A stretch of 64,000 bases of DNA, from contig NZ_CP013940.1 of assembly GCF_001277215.2 (NCBI RefSeq), positions 2,976,001 through 3,040,000 of the forward strand, in the 5' to 3' direction. Shown here piece after piece: positions 47,056-57,427 of this stretch. This DNA comes from Cronobacter malonaticus LMG 23826. GTDB lineage: Bacteria > Pseudomonadota > Gammaproteobacteria > Enterobacterales > Enterobacteriaceae. Position numbers and translations under genes: made by a program. Every line of letters starts with the position of its first letter. Positions within the stretch are counted from its first letter, which is position 1. The notes under the pieces were generated by a model that was given only the letters and a program-made list of their open reading frames with translations, did not search any database and was not told the DNA's origin.

Positions 47056-48786
47056 ATGCGACTTCTGAACCGGCTTAATCAGTTTCAGCGTTTGTGGCAG
47101 CCCTCAGAGGGCGCGCCGCAGGCAGTCACCATCAGCGAGCTTGCCGCGCGCTGCTTTTGCAGCGAACGCCACGTGCGTACGCTGCTTCGCCAGCTCCAGC
47201 AGCAGGGATGGCTTCGCTGGCATGCGCAGTCGGGCCGCGGCAAGCGGGGCGAGTTGACCTTTCTGGTGTCGCCGCACACCGTGCGCGCCGGCATGATGGA
47301 AACCGTGTTACGCCAGGGCCAGACGCACAACGCGCTGGCGCTGGCACAGCTGGCGTCCGGCCAGTTGCGCCAGTTGCTGCATCCTTTTCTGGGTGGCCAG
47401 TGGCATAACGACACGCCGACGCTACGCATTCCCTACTATCGCCCGCTGGAGCCGCTGAAACCCGGTTTTTTGCCCGGCCGCGCCGAACAACATCTCGCCC
47501 GGCAGATCTTCAGCGGCCTGACGCGCTTTAACCCCCACACCGCGCGCCCGGAAGGCGATATGGCGCACCACTGGAGCGTATCGCCGGACGGGCTTAGCTG
47601 GCGGTTTTACCTTCGCCCCACGCTGCACTGGCACAATCACGAGCCAATAGACGCCTGGCAACTCCGCCAGCGGCTGCAACAACTGCTTGAGCTGGAGACG
47701 CTGCGCCAGCTGTTCGCGAGCGTCAGAGAGATTACGGTGGAGCACAAACACTGCCTGCGTGTTGATCTGACGCGCCCGGATCACTGGCTCGCGTGGCGTC
47801 TTGCCAGCCACGGCTGTTATCTGGCGCACCCGGAAGATACGACCATCGGCAGCGGGCCGTTCCGGCTCGCCACATTTACGCCTGAGCTGGTGCGTATTGA
47901 AAGCCACGATCGCTGTCATCTCGGGCACCCGTTGCTGAACGCGGTTGAGTACTGGATAACGCCCGGTCTCTTCGACAGCGCGCTCGGCACCAGTTGCCGT
48001 CATCCGGTGCAGATAGCCATCGGGCAGCAGGAAGAACTCGTGCATCTGCGCCCCGTCAGCAACAGCATTAGCCTCGGGTTCTGTTATCTTGGCATCCGGC
48101 AAAACGGCCGGCTCTCATACGCGCAGGCGCGCTGGCTGATGCAACTGGTGCATCGCAGCGGTATGATAGATTCGCTGCCGCTTGATGAGCATCTGATTAC
48201 GCCAAGCAATGCGTTGCTGCCAGGCTGGCATCTCCCGCAATGGCCCGAGGAGCCTCCCCCGCCGCTGCCGCCCTCGCTGACGCTGGTCTATCATCTGCCG
48301 GTGGAGTTGCCGGTGATGGCGCGCCAGCTTCAGCATGAGCTGGCGCAGCGTGGTTGCGCGCTCACGCTGCATTTTCATAACGCGAAAAACTGGGACGGCT
48401 GCACGCAACTGGCGCAGGCGGATATCGTCATGGGCGACAGGCTGATAGGCGAAGCGCCGGAATATACGCTGGAGCAGTGGCTGCGCTGCGATCCGCTCTG
48501 GCGGCATCTGTTGACAGGCCCGCAGCGGGCGCATCTGGACGCCACCCTTGACGCAGTGCAAAGCCACCCTGATGAACAGAGCCGTAACGCGGCGCTGCGC
48601 GAGGTATGGCAGACGCTGATGCACGACGCCGTTATCACCCCGCTCTTTAATTATCGCTACCAGATAAGCGCGCCGCCGGGCGTGAACGGCATCGAACTTA
48701 ACGCGCTCGGCTGGTTTGATTTCAGTCGCGCGTGGCTACCGCCGCCGCAAGAAGCTGGTGGACACGCCAGCACGGCGCTACCATAA
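47056..48786 (+). CDS. ybaE: SgrR-family transcriptional regulator YbaE
   Basis: 576 residues; an N-terminal winged HTH ([20 protein letters not shown]) is fused to a solute-binding-protein-like (SBP_bac_5) domain ([60 protein letters not shown]). Related to SgrR, which senses sugar-phosphate stress, but the YbaE ligand and regulon are unknown. ATG 47056 matches the family; an upstream in-frame TTG would add nine residues. The gene lies divergent to cof. Confidence 0.93.
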   Translation: MRLLNRLNQFQRLWQPSEGAPQAVTISELAARCFCSERHVRTLLRQLQQQGWLRWHAQSGRGKRGELTFLVSPHTVRAGMMETVLRQGQTHNALALAQLASGQLRQLLHPFLGGQWHNDTPTLRIPYYRPLEPLKPGFLPGRAEQHLARQIFSGLTRFNPHTARPEGDMAHHWSVSPDGLSWRFYLRPTLHWHNHEPIDAWQLRQRLQQLLELETLRQLFASVREITVEHKHCLRVDLTRPDHWLAWRLASHGCYLAHPEDTTIGSGPFRLATFTPELVRIESHDRCHLGHPLLNAVEYWITPGLFDSALGTSCRHPVQIAIGQQEELVHLRPVSNSISLGFCYLGIRQNGRLSYAQARWLMQLVHRSGMIDSLPLDEHLITPSNALLPGWHLPQWPEEPPPPLPPSLTLVYHLPVELPVMARQLQHELAQRGCALTLHFHNAKNWDGCTQLAQADIVMGDRLIGEAPEYTLEQWLRCDPLWRHLLTGPQRAHLDATLDAVQSHPDEQSRNAALREVWQTLMHDAVITPLFNYRYQISAPPGVNGIELNALGWFDFSRAWLPPPQEAGGHASTALP

Positions 48787-48815
48787 CGGTTTTGCTACTC
48801 AATGACAGGGGCTTT

Positions 48816-49511
48816 ATGAAACGTGCCGTTGTGGTCTTCAGCGGAGGCCAGGACTCCACCACCTGCCTGATTCAGGCGTTACATCAATATGATGAAGTGC
48901 ATTGCGTCACGTTCGATTACGGTCAGCGCCATCGGGCGGAAATTGATGTCGCCAGTACCCTTGCTGCATCGCTGGGCGCGCGGGCGCATAAAGTGCTGGA
49001 TGTGACGCTGCTTAATGAACTCGCGGTCAGCAGCCTGACGCGCGACAGCATCCCGGTGCCGGATTACGATCCTGACGCCGAAGGCCTGCCGAGCACGTTC
49101 GTGCCAGGCCGCAATATTCTCTTCCTGACGCTGGCCTCGATTTACGCGTATCAGGTGCAGGCGGAAGCGGTGATAACCGGCGTGTGCGAGACCGATTTCT
49201 CCGGCTACCCGGATTGCCGCGACGAATTTGTTAAAGCGCTGAACCATGCCGTCGCGCTCGGTATGGCGCGCGACGTGCGTTTTGAAACGCCGCTGATGTG
49301 GCTTAACAAAGCCGAAACCTGGGCGCTCGCGGATTACTGGGGCAAACTTGATGTCATTCGCCAGCAAACCCTGACCTGCTATAACGGCATTCAGGGCGAT
49401 GGCTGCGGCGAATGCGCGGCCTGCCATCTGCGCGCCAACGGCCTTAGCCAGTACCAGGACGATAAACCTGCCATCATGGCCGCGATGAAGCAGAAAACCG
49501 GGCTTAAATAG
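48816..49511 (+). CDS. queC: 7-cyano-7-deazaguanine synthase QueC
   Basis: 231-residue ATP-dependent enzyme converting carboxy-deazaguanine to preQ0 in queuosine synthesis. It has PP-loop SGGQDSTT near the N-terminus, [13 protein letters not shown], and the zinc-binding [22 protein letters not shown] 48816 follows CAGGGGCTTT; the longer frame from 48732 overlaps ybaE. Its 3' end overlaps the convergent hydrolase gene by 8 bp. Confidence 0.97.
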   Translation: MKRAVVVFSGGQDSTTCLIQALHQYDEVHCVTFDYGQRHRAEIDVASTLAASLGARAHKVLDVTLLNELAVSSLTRDSIPVPDYDPDAEGLPSTFVPGRNILFLTLASIYAYQVQAEAVITGVCETDFSGYPDCRDEFVKALNHAVALGMARDVRFETPLMWLNKAETWALADYWGKLDVIRQQTLTCYNGIQGDGCGECAACHLRANGLSQYQDDKPAIMAAMKQKTGLK

Positions 49512-50340
49512 CCAGGTTTTTCCCGCTTAACCGTTCAAATTCGCGGGCGTCATGGCTGCAAAACAGCGTCACGCCCGCGCTGGCGTCAGCGGCCAGAAGC
49601 CGCAGTCGCTTCTGGTTCGCAAGCCTCGCGGCTTTGTCTTTTTGCATCATCCACTGATAAAAGCGCAGGCCCGGCGTACAATGCGGGTCTGCCGCCATTT
49701 CATCGCGATAGAACCACGCGTCGCCGCCGTGCAGTAACCAGCCCTGCGGCGTATCAATCGCCACGCCCGCGTGCCCTTCCGTATGCCCCGGCAGCGGGAT
49801 CAACAGGATCTCCGGCGGCAGACCGTCGAGCGCGCGCACCGCGCTGAAACCAAACCACGCCTCGCCATGCGGATGATAGCCATGCCAGCCGGAACGGTTA
49901 CCCCATTGCCCGGGACGATAGCGCGCGCTGTCAAGCCACGTGCCGCGCCCGTCTGCGGCGGTCATTTCCCGCTGCATCAGATGCACCTGCGCCTGCGGGA
50001 AATCGCTCAGCCCGCCCGCGTGATCGAAATCCAGATGCGTCAGTACAATGTGCCGTACATCCTCCGGCTTAAAGCCGAGCGCGTTAATATGGTGCAGCGC
50101 CGTTAATGATTCCCGGTACTGGATATTGTTCAGCGCCCGGAAAAAGAGCGGTAAACGGCGGCCAGGGTGGCGCATATCGTCACAGCCAAAGCCGGTATCC
50201 ACCAGCACCAGCCCGTGATGGTCGGTTTCAATCAGCAGGCAGTGGCAGATGAGATGCGCGTGCAGCCCTTTACTGAAGCCATCGTACAGCGCGCCGCCCA
50301 AAGGACACATACAACCGCAGTTGAGATGGTGTACTCGCAT
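49504..50340 (-). CDS. Metallo-beta-lactamase-fold hydrolase (lactonase-like)
   Basis: 278 residues with the metal motif HLDFDHAGG, plus [21 protein letters not shown] and CSHD that supply the remaining His/Asp ligands. The architecture resembles AiiA/AttM N-acyl-homoserine-lactone lactonases and related cytosolic hydrolases, with an N-terminal [18 protein letters not shown] motif rich in Cys. The substrate is not established. It sits between queC and CRISPR2, where E. coli has fadM directly next to queC, so it arrived with, or next to, the array. Confidence 0.85.
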   Translation of the reverse strand: MRVHHLNCGCMCPLGGALYDGFSKGLHAHLICHCLLIETDHHGLVLVDTGFGCDDMRHPGRRLPLFFRALNNIQYRESLTALHHINALGFKPEDVRHIVLTHLDFDHAGGLSDFPQAQVHLMQREMTAADGRGTWLDSARYRPGQWGNRSGWHGYHPHGEAWFGFSAVRALDGLPPEILLIPLPGHTEGHAGVAIDTPQGWLLHGGDAWFYRDEMAADPHCTPGLRFYQWMMQKDKAARLANQKRLRLLAADASAGVTLFCSHDAREFERLSGKNLAI

Positions 50341-50483
50341 AACCTCTCCTTCGTTGCGCAGTGTTCAAAATTTAACAAGGGCTTTGAAGTATAAACGTTG
50401 ATGAAGAATGTGAGGGGAAATGGGGCGGCGATTGACAGGCGTGAAGAACAGGCTCTCAAAAGAAGTCTGTATTGACGCTGCCG

Positions 50484-51061
50484 CGGCTTATCCCCGCTCG
50501 CCCGGGGAACAGTGGTGGCCAGGAAAAGCCTACGACGACGTGTTCGGTTTATCCCCGCTCTCGCGGGGAACAGTAAATCCCCCATTTATCAGGAAATAGA
50601 TAGTTCGGTTTATCCCCGCTCGCGCGGGGAACAGTGTCGCCAAAGTTTTTTGTTTTTATTTTGTCGCGGTTTATCCCCGCTCGCGCGGGGAACAGAGCGC
50701 GTCGTATAACTGGTCGTCTGTGTATTCCGGTTTATCCCCGCTCGCGCGGGGAACAGGGCGCTGGCCGTAGGTGTTGAAGAGTGGTGCGCGGTTTATCCCC
50801 GCTCTCGCGGGGAACAGTGCGTTAAGTATCGCCTGTTCGCGGCTTAATTCGGTTTATCCCCGCTCGCGCGGGGAACAGGTTAAACGCGGAACGGCTGAAT
50901 TAGCCGATAACGGTTTATCCCCGCTCGCGCGGGGAACAGTAGCGCGCTGATATTGAGCCTCAGCCTCCCTGCGGTTTATCCCCGCTCGCGCGGGGAACAG
51001 ATATCGTCCCCGCATGCCATCCGTGCAATTTACGGTTTATCCCCGCTCGCGCGGGGAACAG
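50484..51061 (-). CRISPR. CRISPR array 2, type I-E, 10 repeats and 9 spacers, no cas genes
   Basis: Ten 29-bp repeats start every 61 bp from 50484 to 51033, with 32-bp spacers. On the + strand most start CGGTTTATCCCCGC and end GGGGAACAG, so they differ from array 1 at the final base. The left-hand repeat (50484) has two changes, and repeats 2 and 6 have GCTCTCGC, as expected for the leader-distal side. The crRNA sense is the minus strand and the leader is on the right. It should use the Cas proteins of the 24-33 kb locus. Confidence 0.99.
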
Positions 51062-51180
51062 ACTAACGTTAAGCACTTGTACTTATTGCGATTTTTTCGC
51101 CACCCACATCCTACCAACATTTTCTTAACAACCCATCTTGTTAAAGAACGGCTGCCCTGTTGATTTTGAAGGCGTTTTTT
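51062..51180 (-). promoter_or_regulatory. Leader of CRISPR array 2, with a probable cas2 3'-end relic
   Basis: Shares CTACCAAC (50 bp from the first repeat) and TTGTTAAAG (77 bp) with the CRISPR1 leader. Beyond it, the homology seems to run on into sequence that in CRISPR1 is the end of cas2: TGATTTTGAAGGCG here against TGATTTTCAAGCGG there. Confidence 0.75.
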
Positions 51181-51274
51181 CGCGACGCTTGTGGGCTGTT
51201 AACATCTACCGGATTGTTCACCCTGAGCGGTGATAAGTCCATGATTGTCGGCACAAGCGCCACTTTTGCAGAAT

Positions 51275-51673
51275 TTACCCTGTGATTTTTTCCAGCTTTT
51301 CGCGCAGTTCGCCTTCAATCGGTAAGGCTTTTTGTGTTTTCAGATCGATACACACAAAAGTGATAAGCGCATCGGCGACCACCTCGCCTTCCGGCTCCAG
51401 CGTAATGACCTGGCTTAACACTCCGCTTTTACCGTTAAGCTGTTTGACATGGCTGGTGACAGTCAGCAGATCGCCAAGCACGGCGGGCCGCCGGTAGTTG
51501 ATATTGATGTTGGCGACGATAAACGCGATGTTGTTCGCCATCATCCATTTGAAGCTTTCGTCGTTTTCCAGCCCATCCCAGCGGGCTTCTTCCAGAAACT
51601 CCAGATAACGCGCATTGTTCACATGCTGATAAACATCCATGTGATACCCACGCACTTTGATTTGAGTCTGCAT
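51275..51673 (-). CDS. fadM: Long-chain acyl-CoA thioesterase FadM (YbaW)
   Basis: 132-residue hot-dog thioesterase acting on long-chain, partly beta-oxidised acyl-CoAs. Active-site motif YHMDVYQHVNNARYLEFLEEAR is typical. Length and context (before ybaV) match E. coli. Confidence 0.95.
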   Translation of the reverse strand: MQTQIKVRGYHMDVYQHVNNARYLEFLEEARWDGLENDESFKWMMANNIAFIVANININYRRPAVLGDLLTVTSHVKQLNGKSGVLSQVITLEPEGEVVADALITFVCIDLKTQKALPIEGELREKLEKITG

Positions 51674-51723
51674 AGCGCTTAAACCTTTTCTTTTTGTAGG
51701 GGATACAGGGTCATATAAAAGAC

Positions 51724-51750
51724 AGAGGCCACACTACTGGTATGACCTCT
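51724..51750 (-). terminator. Terminator of ybaV
   Basis: 11-bp stem AGAGGTCATAC/GTGTGGCCTCT with a 5-nt loop, then GTCTTTT on the minus strand. Confidence 0.7.
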
Positions 51751-51797
51751 TTAGTCTGGCAAAGTTTTTCAACTCTGCAAGCGCGGATGATCAACGA

Positions 51798-52166
51798 TTA
51801 GAGACGGATCCGGGAAAGGTTGCGCTCAACGAGCGAATTGCCCATTCCCGGCACCTGTTTTAAATCCTCAATGGACTTAAACGGGCCATACTCTTCGCGA
51901 TAGCTGACGATAGACTGCGCTTTCTTTTTACCGACCCCGTTCATTGCCTGCGCCAGTTCATCTGCCGTCGCGGTGTTGATGCTTACGGTTTCTTCAGGCG
52001 TTTCAGCCATGGTTTCCGGCTTCGCCTGTGGTGCAGCAGCGGCCGGTTTCTCTTTTACCGGCTCCGCCTGGGATTTTCCTGCCGATGGTGTCGCGATAGC
52101 CGCGGTGCAAAAGGTGCCGCCAGCCAGCGCGACGGCGAGACATAACGCTTTGATTCCACGTTTCAT
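51798..52166 (-). CDS. ybaV: ComEA-like helix-hairpin-helix protein YbaV
   Basis: 122 residues: signal peptide (KALCLAVALAGGTFCTAAIA), a Pro/Ala/Lys-rich linker, and a C-terminal ComEA helix-hairpin-helix domain (SINTATADELAQAMNGVGKK; DLKQVPGMGNSLVERNLSRI) that binds DNA non-specifically. Periplasmic location suggests a part in DNA uptake, but in enterobacteria this is unproven. Confidence 0.93.
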   Translation of the reverse strand: MKRGIKALCLAVALAGGTFCTAAIATPSAGKSQAEPVKEKPAAAAPQAKPETMAETPEETVSINTATADELAQAMNGVGKKKAQSIVSYREEYGPFKSIEDLKQVPGMGNSLVERNLSRIRL

Positions 52167-52250
52167 GCTGTGTTCTCCTTGTTTGTTAACAGCCCCGCCA
52201 CCTTAAGCGGAGAGAGAAACAGGCTCAAACGTCAGATTTCAGAAATGGAA

Positions 52251-52270
52251 AAGGCCGCGAAAGCGGCCTT
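52251..52270 (-). terminator. Terminator of ppiD
   Basis: AAGGCCGC-TTTC-GCGGCCTTTT on the minus strand, 43 bp after the ppiD stop. Confidence 0.88.
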
Positions 52271-52312
52271 TGGGGTTTGCAGTGAGTTGCAAAAATGGTG
52301 CGAGATATCTCG

Positions 52313-54190
52313 TTATTGCTGCGGTGAAGTACCTGCGTCGCCGAGTTTAATTTTGGCGTCTTTACGCAGGCCTTTTAGCAGCGCATCGAAGGCAATTTCC
52401 GCATTGTTCTGAGTCAGACGCTGCGCCATCGCTTTCTTCTGGTCTTCCGGCATGGTGCCGCTGCGTACGTCATCCAGCGCCAGCAGAACCACGTTGCCCT
52501 GCAGGTCGTTGCCGATGCCATAGCTTGGTTTGTCTTTGGCTGGCAACGGCAGAGCGAACACCGGCTGCGTCAGCGTATCCTGCGTGGTGCGCTCAAAGGT
52601 TTTCGCCGGGCTGAAGGCAATACCTGCCGCTTTCAGCGCCTCGTCGCCTTTGCCCGCTTTCAACGTGCTCAGCAGATTTTGCGCTTGTTCATTTGCCGCC
52701 TTCAGCGCCTTCTGATGTTTCACCAGCGCGGTCACCTGATCTTTCACCTCTGCGAGCGGTTTTTCCGCCTGCGGTTTGTGATCGGTAATACGCAGCACGA
52801 ATGCGCGATCGCCATCGACGGTGATGATGTCTGAATTACTGCCCGGCGCGCCGTTTTCACCCAGCAGGTTGCCGCCAAACACAGCGTCAGTCACTGGCTT
52901 AAAGTTAATTTCCTCAGGCACTGCATCACGGCTGAACCAGCCGGTTTCCACCGCTTTCACGCCCGCGGCTTTTTCGGCGCTGGCCAGTGATTCGTTATCG
53001 TTGTTCGCAGCGTCGCTTACTTTACGCTGCAGTGCGAAGAAGGCGTCCAGCGCTTTCTCCTGCTTCACTTTCGCACTGATGTCGTTATGCACTTCAGAAA
53101 GCGGCTTCACGGTGGCTGGCGTGATGTCGTCAAGACGCACAATCAGGAAGCCCACGGAGGATTTGATAACGTCAGAAAACTGGCCTTTCTCTTTCAGACC
53201 GGCATTTTTGAACTCATCCGGCGTGGTACCCGGCTCCAGCCAGCCCATGTCGCCGCCGTTGCGGGCAGTGATGACATCAACCGATTTCTCTTTGGCAAGC
53301 GTTGCGAAATCCGCGCCCTGTTTGAGCTGCGTGAGAATGGCTTTGGCTTCATCTTCAGTTTTGGTCTGGATCAGGCTGTAGCGGTTGCGCTGCGGCTGGC
53401 CGAATTCATCCTGGTGTTTGTCGTAGTACGCCTGAATTTCCTCTTCGCTGGCGTTCTCAGCGAGGGCTGCGGCGTCAAGCTTGATGTAGCTTATGCGGAA
53501 CTGCTCAGGCGACAGGAAGTTATTGGTGTGCTGCTGGTAGTAGTCTTTGATTTCCTGTTCGGAAACCTGCTGCTTCTGAGCCAGCGCATCGACCGCGATG
53601 GTCGCGGTGCGAACCTGGCGCTGCTGGGCAAAAAGCGCAGCGAACTGATCGCTTTCACCCGGCAGAATGAAGTCGCTGCCGACCACGGCGCTGACCAGCT
53701 GGTCAGTCGTGAGCTGGTTACGCAGCGCCTGCGCATATTGATCGGCGCTCATGCCCATGCTGGTGATAATGGCGTTGTAGCGCGCGTTATCGAACTTACC
53801 GTCGCTCTGGAACGCCGGATTTTTGAAAATCGCCTGGCGCACCTGCTCATCGCTGATGTTGAGATGGAGCGAACGCGCATACTGGTCGATCAGGGCTTCG
53901 TCAATCAGCCCCTGCAGCGCGCGCTGGCGCAACTCGGCCATATATTGTTCGTTGGACGCGAGCTCAGAGAAACGGTCGCCCAGTCGTCTTTCCAAGTTGT
54001 TGCGCTCGGCGTTGACCGCGTTTTCAAGCTGGGCCCGGCTGATCTCCTGATCGTTAACTTTCGCGGCATAGTTGCTGTTACCGCCAATCAGGTAGTTACT
54101 CACGCCAGTCAGTACGAATGACAGGATAATCAAACCCAGAATGATCTTGAGCACGACGTGATTCGCCGCCGCGCGTAAATTGTCCATCAT
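52313..54190 (-). CDS. ppiD: Periplasmic folding chaperone PpiD
   Basis: 625-residue SurA-like chaperone anchored in the inner membrane near SecYEG. One membrane helix (NHVVLKIILGLIILSFVLTG), an N-terminal SurA-like chaperone region, a parvulin domain (about 265-360, RYSLIQTKTEDEAKAILTQL; NGGDMGWLEPG), and a C-terminal region. Tandem ATG at 54190 and 54187 match the MMD start of E. coli PpiD. An upstream frame from 54271 is not supported. Confidence 0.96.
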   Translation of the reverse strand: MMDNLRAAANHVVLKIILGLIILSFVLTGVSNYLIGGNSNYAAKVNDQEISRAQLENAVNAERNNLERRLGDRFSELASNEQYMAELRQRALQGLIDEALIDQYARSLHLNISDEQVRQAIFKNPAFQSDGKFDNARYNAIITSMGMSADQYAQALRNQLTTDQLVSAVVGSDFILPGESDQFAALFAQQRQVRTATIAVDALAQKQQVSEQEIKDYYQQHTNNFLSPEQFRISYIKLDAAALAENASEEEIQAYYDKHQDEFGQPQRNRYSLIQTKTEDEAKAILTQLKQGADFATLAKEKSVDVITARNGGDMGWLEPGTTPDEFKNAGLKEKGQFSDVIKSSVGFLIVRLDDITPATVKPLSEVHNDISAKVKQEKALDAFFALQRKVSDAANNDNESLASAEKAAGVKAVETGWFSRDAVPEEINFKPVTDAVFGGNLLGENGAPGSNSDIITVDGDRAFVLRITDHKPQAEKPLAEVKDQVTALVKHQKALKAANEQAQNLLSTLKAGKGDEALKAAGIAFSPAKTFERTTQDTLTQPVFALPLPAKDKPSYGIGNDLQGNVVLLALDDVRSGTMPEDQKKAMAQRLTQNNAEIAFDALLKGLRKDAKIKLGDAGTSPQQ

Positions 54191-54341
54191 GGTGTAACAA
54201 CACTCCGCTGTAGAATGACAGGTAGAACTCGCACAGAAACATGGCGACATCCGCTGGGCCGCTGCGCGCAAAGGCGTATTGTGACAAGAAACCGGGGCGG
54301 TTGTCAGCCCATATCCGCAGATTACTCATCCAGAAAGAAAA

Positions 54342-54365
54342 AAGGCACATCTGACGATGCGCCTT
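54342..54365 (-). terminator. Terminator of hupB
   Basis: AAGGCGCAT-CGTCAG-ATGTGCCTT followed by TTTTTC on the minus strand. Confidence 0.87.
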
Positions 54366-54404
54366 GTTTTTTATCCCCTGGCTGTGCTGATGCCAGCCAC
54401 AGGA

Positions 54405-54677
54405 TCAGTTAACCGCGTCTTTCAGCGCTTTACCGGCACGGAAACCCGGAACTTTCGCAGCCGCGATGGTGATTTCCTTGCCCGTTTGTGGGTTGCGGCC
54501 AGTGCGGGCTGCACGTTCACGAACGGAAAAAGTACCAAAGCCAACCAGCGCTACTTCATCACCAGCCTGCAGAGATTCAGTAACGGAATCAATCAAAGCA
54601 TCTAACGCACGTCCAGCCGCTGCTTTAGAAATATCGGCACCTGCGGCAATTTTGTCTATCAGTTGAGATTTATTCAC
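54405..54677 (-). CDS. hupB: DNA-binding protein HU-beta
   Basis: 90-residue nucleoid protein, nearly identical to E. coli HU-beta ([40 protein letters not shown]). It uses a GTG start at 54677, as in E. coli; ATG starts further upstream are not credible. It lies between lon and ppiD. Confidence 0.97.
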   Translation of the reverse strand: MNKSQLIDKIAAGADISKAAAGRALDALIDSVTESLQAGDEVALVGFGTFSVRERAARTGRNPQTGKEITIAAAKVPGFRAGKALKDAVN

Positions 54678-54825
54678 TCTTCTCTTCCTCTCTTTATATT
54701 TTATATCGCACCGGGATCCTTCATGGCGCGACCGCGCAGCAGTTATAGCAGTCCTCACATGCCCTTACAACAGGAGTTGTTGATGGCACCCCGGACCGGC
54801 AATCTAAATTAGCTATACAAAAAAA

Positions 54826-54855
54826 GGCTGGCAAGTGCGAAAACACTTACCAGCC
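54826..54855 (-). terminator. Terminator of lon
   Basis: GGCTGGTAAGTG-TTTTCG-CACTTGCCAGCC then seven T on the minus strand. Confidence 0.93.
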
Positions 54856-54886
54856 CTGTTTTTCTCAGCGCGCTTGCGTCAGGTCA

Positions 54887-57241
54887 CTATTTTGCTGTGG
54901 CGACCTGCATGCCGTACGGCGCGTTTTGCAGCGCCAGCGTCAGCACTTCTTCGATGCGCTTAACCGGGTGGATATCCAGATCGGCAATCACGTTCTCCGG
55001 AATCTCTTCCAGGTCGCGTTTGTTCTCGTCCGGGATCAGCACAGTTTTGATGCCGCCACGGTGCGCTGCCAGCAGCTTCTCTTTCAGACCGCCAATCGGC
55101 AGCACCTGACCACGCAGCGTGATTTCACCGGTCATCGCCACATCGGCGCGTACCGGGTTACCGGTCAGGCAGGAGACCAGCGCGGTGCACATCGCGATAC
55201 CGGCGCTCGGGCCATCTTTCGGCGTGGCGCCTTCCGGCACGTGAACGTGAATATCACGTTTTTCGTAGAAGTCGCTATTAATGCCAAGCTTCTCAGCACG
55301 CGCGCGAACAACCGTTAACGCCGCCTGGATAGATTCCTGCATCACTTCACCAAGAGAACCGGTGTAGGTCAGCTTGCCTTTGCCCGGCACGCACGCGGTT
55401 TCGATAGTCAGCAGATCGCCGCCCACCTCCGTCCACGCCAGGCCCGTCACCTGCCCTACGCGGTTTTCGCTGTCGGCGCGACCATAGTCGAAGCGCTGCA
55501 CGCCCAGGAAATCTTTCAGGTTTTCACCGGTGATTTCGATGCGTTTGAGCGATTTATCCAGCAGCAGCTGTTTCACCGCTTTACGGCACAGTTTAGAGAT
55601 TTCACGCTCAAGGCTACGTACGCCCGCTTCGCGAGTGTAGTAACGGATGATGCCAATAATGGCGCTGTCATCAACGTTAATCTCATTCTCTTTCAGCGCG
55701 TTACGCTCGATCTGCTTCGGGAGCAGGTGGCGCTTCGCGATGTTGAGTTTTTCATCTTCGGTGTAACCGGACAGACGGATCACTTCCATACGGTCCAGCA
55801 GCGGCGCCGGAATGTTCATGGAGTTGGACGTCGCGACGAACATGACGTCGCTTAAGTCGTAATCCACTTCCAGATAGTGATCGTTAAAGGCCACGTTCTG
55901 TTCCGGATCGAGCACTTCCAGCAGTGCGGAAGCCGGATCGCCACGCATGTCAGAAGACATTTTGTCGATCTCATCGAGCAGGAACAGTGGGTTTTTCACG
56001 CCCACTTTGGCCATTTTCTGGATAAGTTTACCCGGCATGGAGCCGATGTAAGTACGGCGGTGACCGCGGATTTCCGCTTCGTCACGCACGCCGCCCAGCG
56101 CCATACGGACATATTTACGACCGGTCGCTTTGGCGATGGACTGACCGAGCGAGGTTTTACCTACCCCCGGCGGCCCGACCAGGCAGAGGATCGGCCCTTT
56201 AATTTTGTTAACACGGCTCTGAACCGCGAGGTATTCCAGAATGCGGTCTTTGACGCGCTCAAGGCCGTAGTGGTCGGTATCCAGGATTTCCTGGGCCTGA
56301 CGCAGGTCTTTTTTGACTTTGCTGCGCGCGTTCCACGGCACCTGCACCATCCAGTCGATATAACCGCGTACTACGGTCGCTTCGGCGGACATCGGCGACA
56401 TCATTTTCAGCTTCTGCAGCTCGGCTTCGGCTTTCTCTTTTGCCTCTTTCGGCATTTTGGCCGCGTCGATTTTACGCTTCAGCGCTTCGTTTTCGTCCGG
56501 CGCGTCGTCCATTTCGCCGAGCTCTTTCTGAATGGCTTTCATTTGCTCGTTCAGATAGTACTCGCGCTGGCTTTTTTCCATCTGTTTTTTGACGCGATTA
56601 CGAATGCGTTTCTCAACCTGCAGCAGGTCGATTTCCGATTCCATCATCGCCATCAGGTATTCCAGACGCTCGTTGATGTCGGACATTTCCAGCACCGACT
56701 GCTTGTCGCTGAGCTTCAGCGGCATATGCGCGGCGATGGTATCCGCAAGACGCGCCGGATCGTCGATGCTGTTAAGCGACGTCAGCACTTCTGGCGGGAT
56801 TTTTTTGTTCAGCTTGATGTAGCCTTCGAACTGGCTGATCGCGGTGCGCACCAGCACTTCCTGCTCGCGCTCGTCGATAGCCGGCGATTCGAGGTATTCC
56901 GCTTTCGCCGCGAAATGGTCGCCGTTGTCGGAAAGCGTAGTGATACGCGCGCGCTGCAAACCTTCGACCAGCACTTTGACGGTGCCGTCCGGCAGTTTCA
57001 GCATCTGCAAAATAGACGCCACGGTCCCGACGGTAAACAGATCGTTCACGCCCGGCTCATCCGTTGAGGCTTCTTTCTGCGCCACCAGCATGACTTTTTT
57101 GTCATTATCCATGGCGGCTTCAAGACAACGAATAGACTTTTCCCGTCCCACAAACAAAGGGATAACCATGTGCGGATAAACCACCACATCGCGCAATGGC
57201 AATACGGGGATTTCAATGCGTTCAGAACGCTCAGGATTCAT
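54887..57241 (-). CDS. lon: ATP-dependent protease Lon
   Basis: 784-residue cytosolic AAA+ protease degrading misfolded and regulatory proteins. N-terminal LON domain ([20 protein letters not shown]), coiled coil, AAA+ with Walker [14 protein letters not shown] and Walker [11 protein letters not shown], and a protease domain with catalytic Ser in [11 protein letters not shown] and Lys in [16 protein letters not shown]. Length equals E. coli Lon. ATG 57241 follows AAGAGAGAGCTCT. Transcribed from a sigma-32-type promoter. Confidence 0.98.
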   Translation of the reverse strand: MNPERSERIEIPVLPLRDVVVYPHMVIPLFVGREKSIRCLEAAMDNDKKVMLVAQKEASTDEPGVNDLFTVGTVASILQMLKLPDGTVKVLVEGLQRARITTLSDNGDHFAAKAEYLESPAIDEREQEVLVRTAISQFEGYIKLNKKIPPEVLTSLNSIDDPARLADTIAAHMPLKLSDKQSVLEMSDINERLEYLMAMMESEIDLLQVEKRIRNRVKKQMEKSQREYYLNEQMKAIQKELGEMDDAPDENEALKRKIDAAKMPKEAKEKAEAELQKLKMMSPMSAEATVVRGYIDWMVQVPWNARSKVKKDLRQAQEILDTDHYGLERVKDRILEYLAVQSRVNKIKGPILCLVGPPGVGKTSLGQSIAKATGRKYVRMALGGVRDEAEIRGHRRTYIGSMPGKLIQKMAKVGVKNPLFLLDEIDKMSSDMRGDPASALLEVLDPEQNVAFNDHYLEVDYDLSDVMFVATSNSMNIPAPLLDRMEVIRLSGYTEDEKLNIAKRHLLPKQIERNALKENEINVDDSAIIGIIRYYTREAGVRSLEREISKLCRKAVKQLLLDKSLKRIEITGENLKDFLGVQRFDYGRADSENRVGQVTGLAWTEVGGDLLTIETACVPGKGKLTYTGSLGEVMQESIQAALTVVRARAEKLGINSDFYEKRDIHVHVPEGATPKDGPSAGIAMCTALVSCLTGNPVRADVAMTGEITLRGQVLPIGGLKEKLLAAHRGGIKTVLIPDENKRDLEEIPENVIADLDIHPVKRIEEVLTLALQNAPYGMQVATAK

Positions 57242-57324
57242 AGAGCTCTCTCTTAGTTTAGTTTCCGCCTGGTGATGGGGCGCATGTGAACGCACTTCAC
57301 GGCATCACCAATTAAGTAAATCAG

Positions 57325-57354
57325 TATATGGGGATGTTTCCCGGACATTCAACG
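57325..57354 (-). promoter_or_regulatory. Sigma-32 heat-shock promoter of lon
   Basis: CGTTGAA, 14 bases, then CCCCATATA on the minus strand, about 84 bp before lon; nearly identical to the E. coli lon promoter. Confidence 0.87.
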
Positions 57355-57369
57355 GCACGGAAGCAGGAA

Positions 57370-57401
57370 AAATAAATGGGGGAATATTTCCCCCATTTAT
57401 T
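57370..57401. terminator. Inverted repeat between clpX and lon
   Basis: AATAAATGGGGGAA ... TTCCCCCATTTATT; a symmetric stem-loop after the clpX stop. T-rich ends make it a plausible terminator or attenuator between clpX and lon. Confidence 0.65.
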
Positions 57402-57427
57402 GTTAACTGATTGTCGAAACGGGCGAA

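Noticed and set aside
55877..57067. 396-codon Phe/His/Arg-rich frame antisense to lon
   Set aside because: Codon shadow of lon with no recognisable domain.
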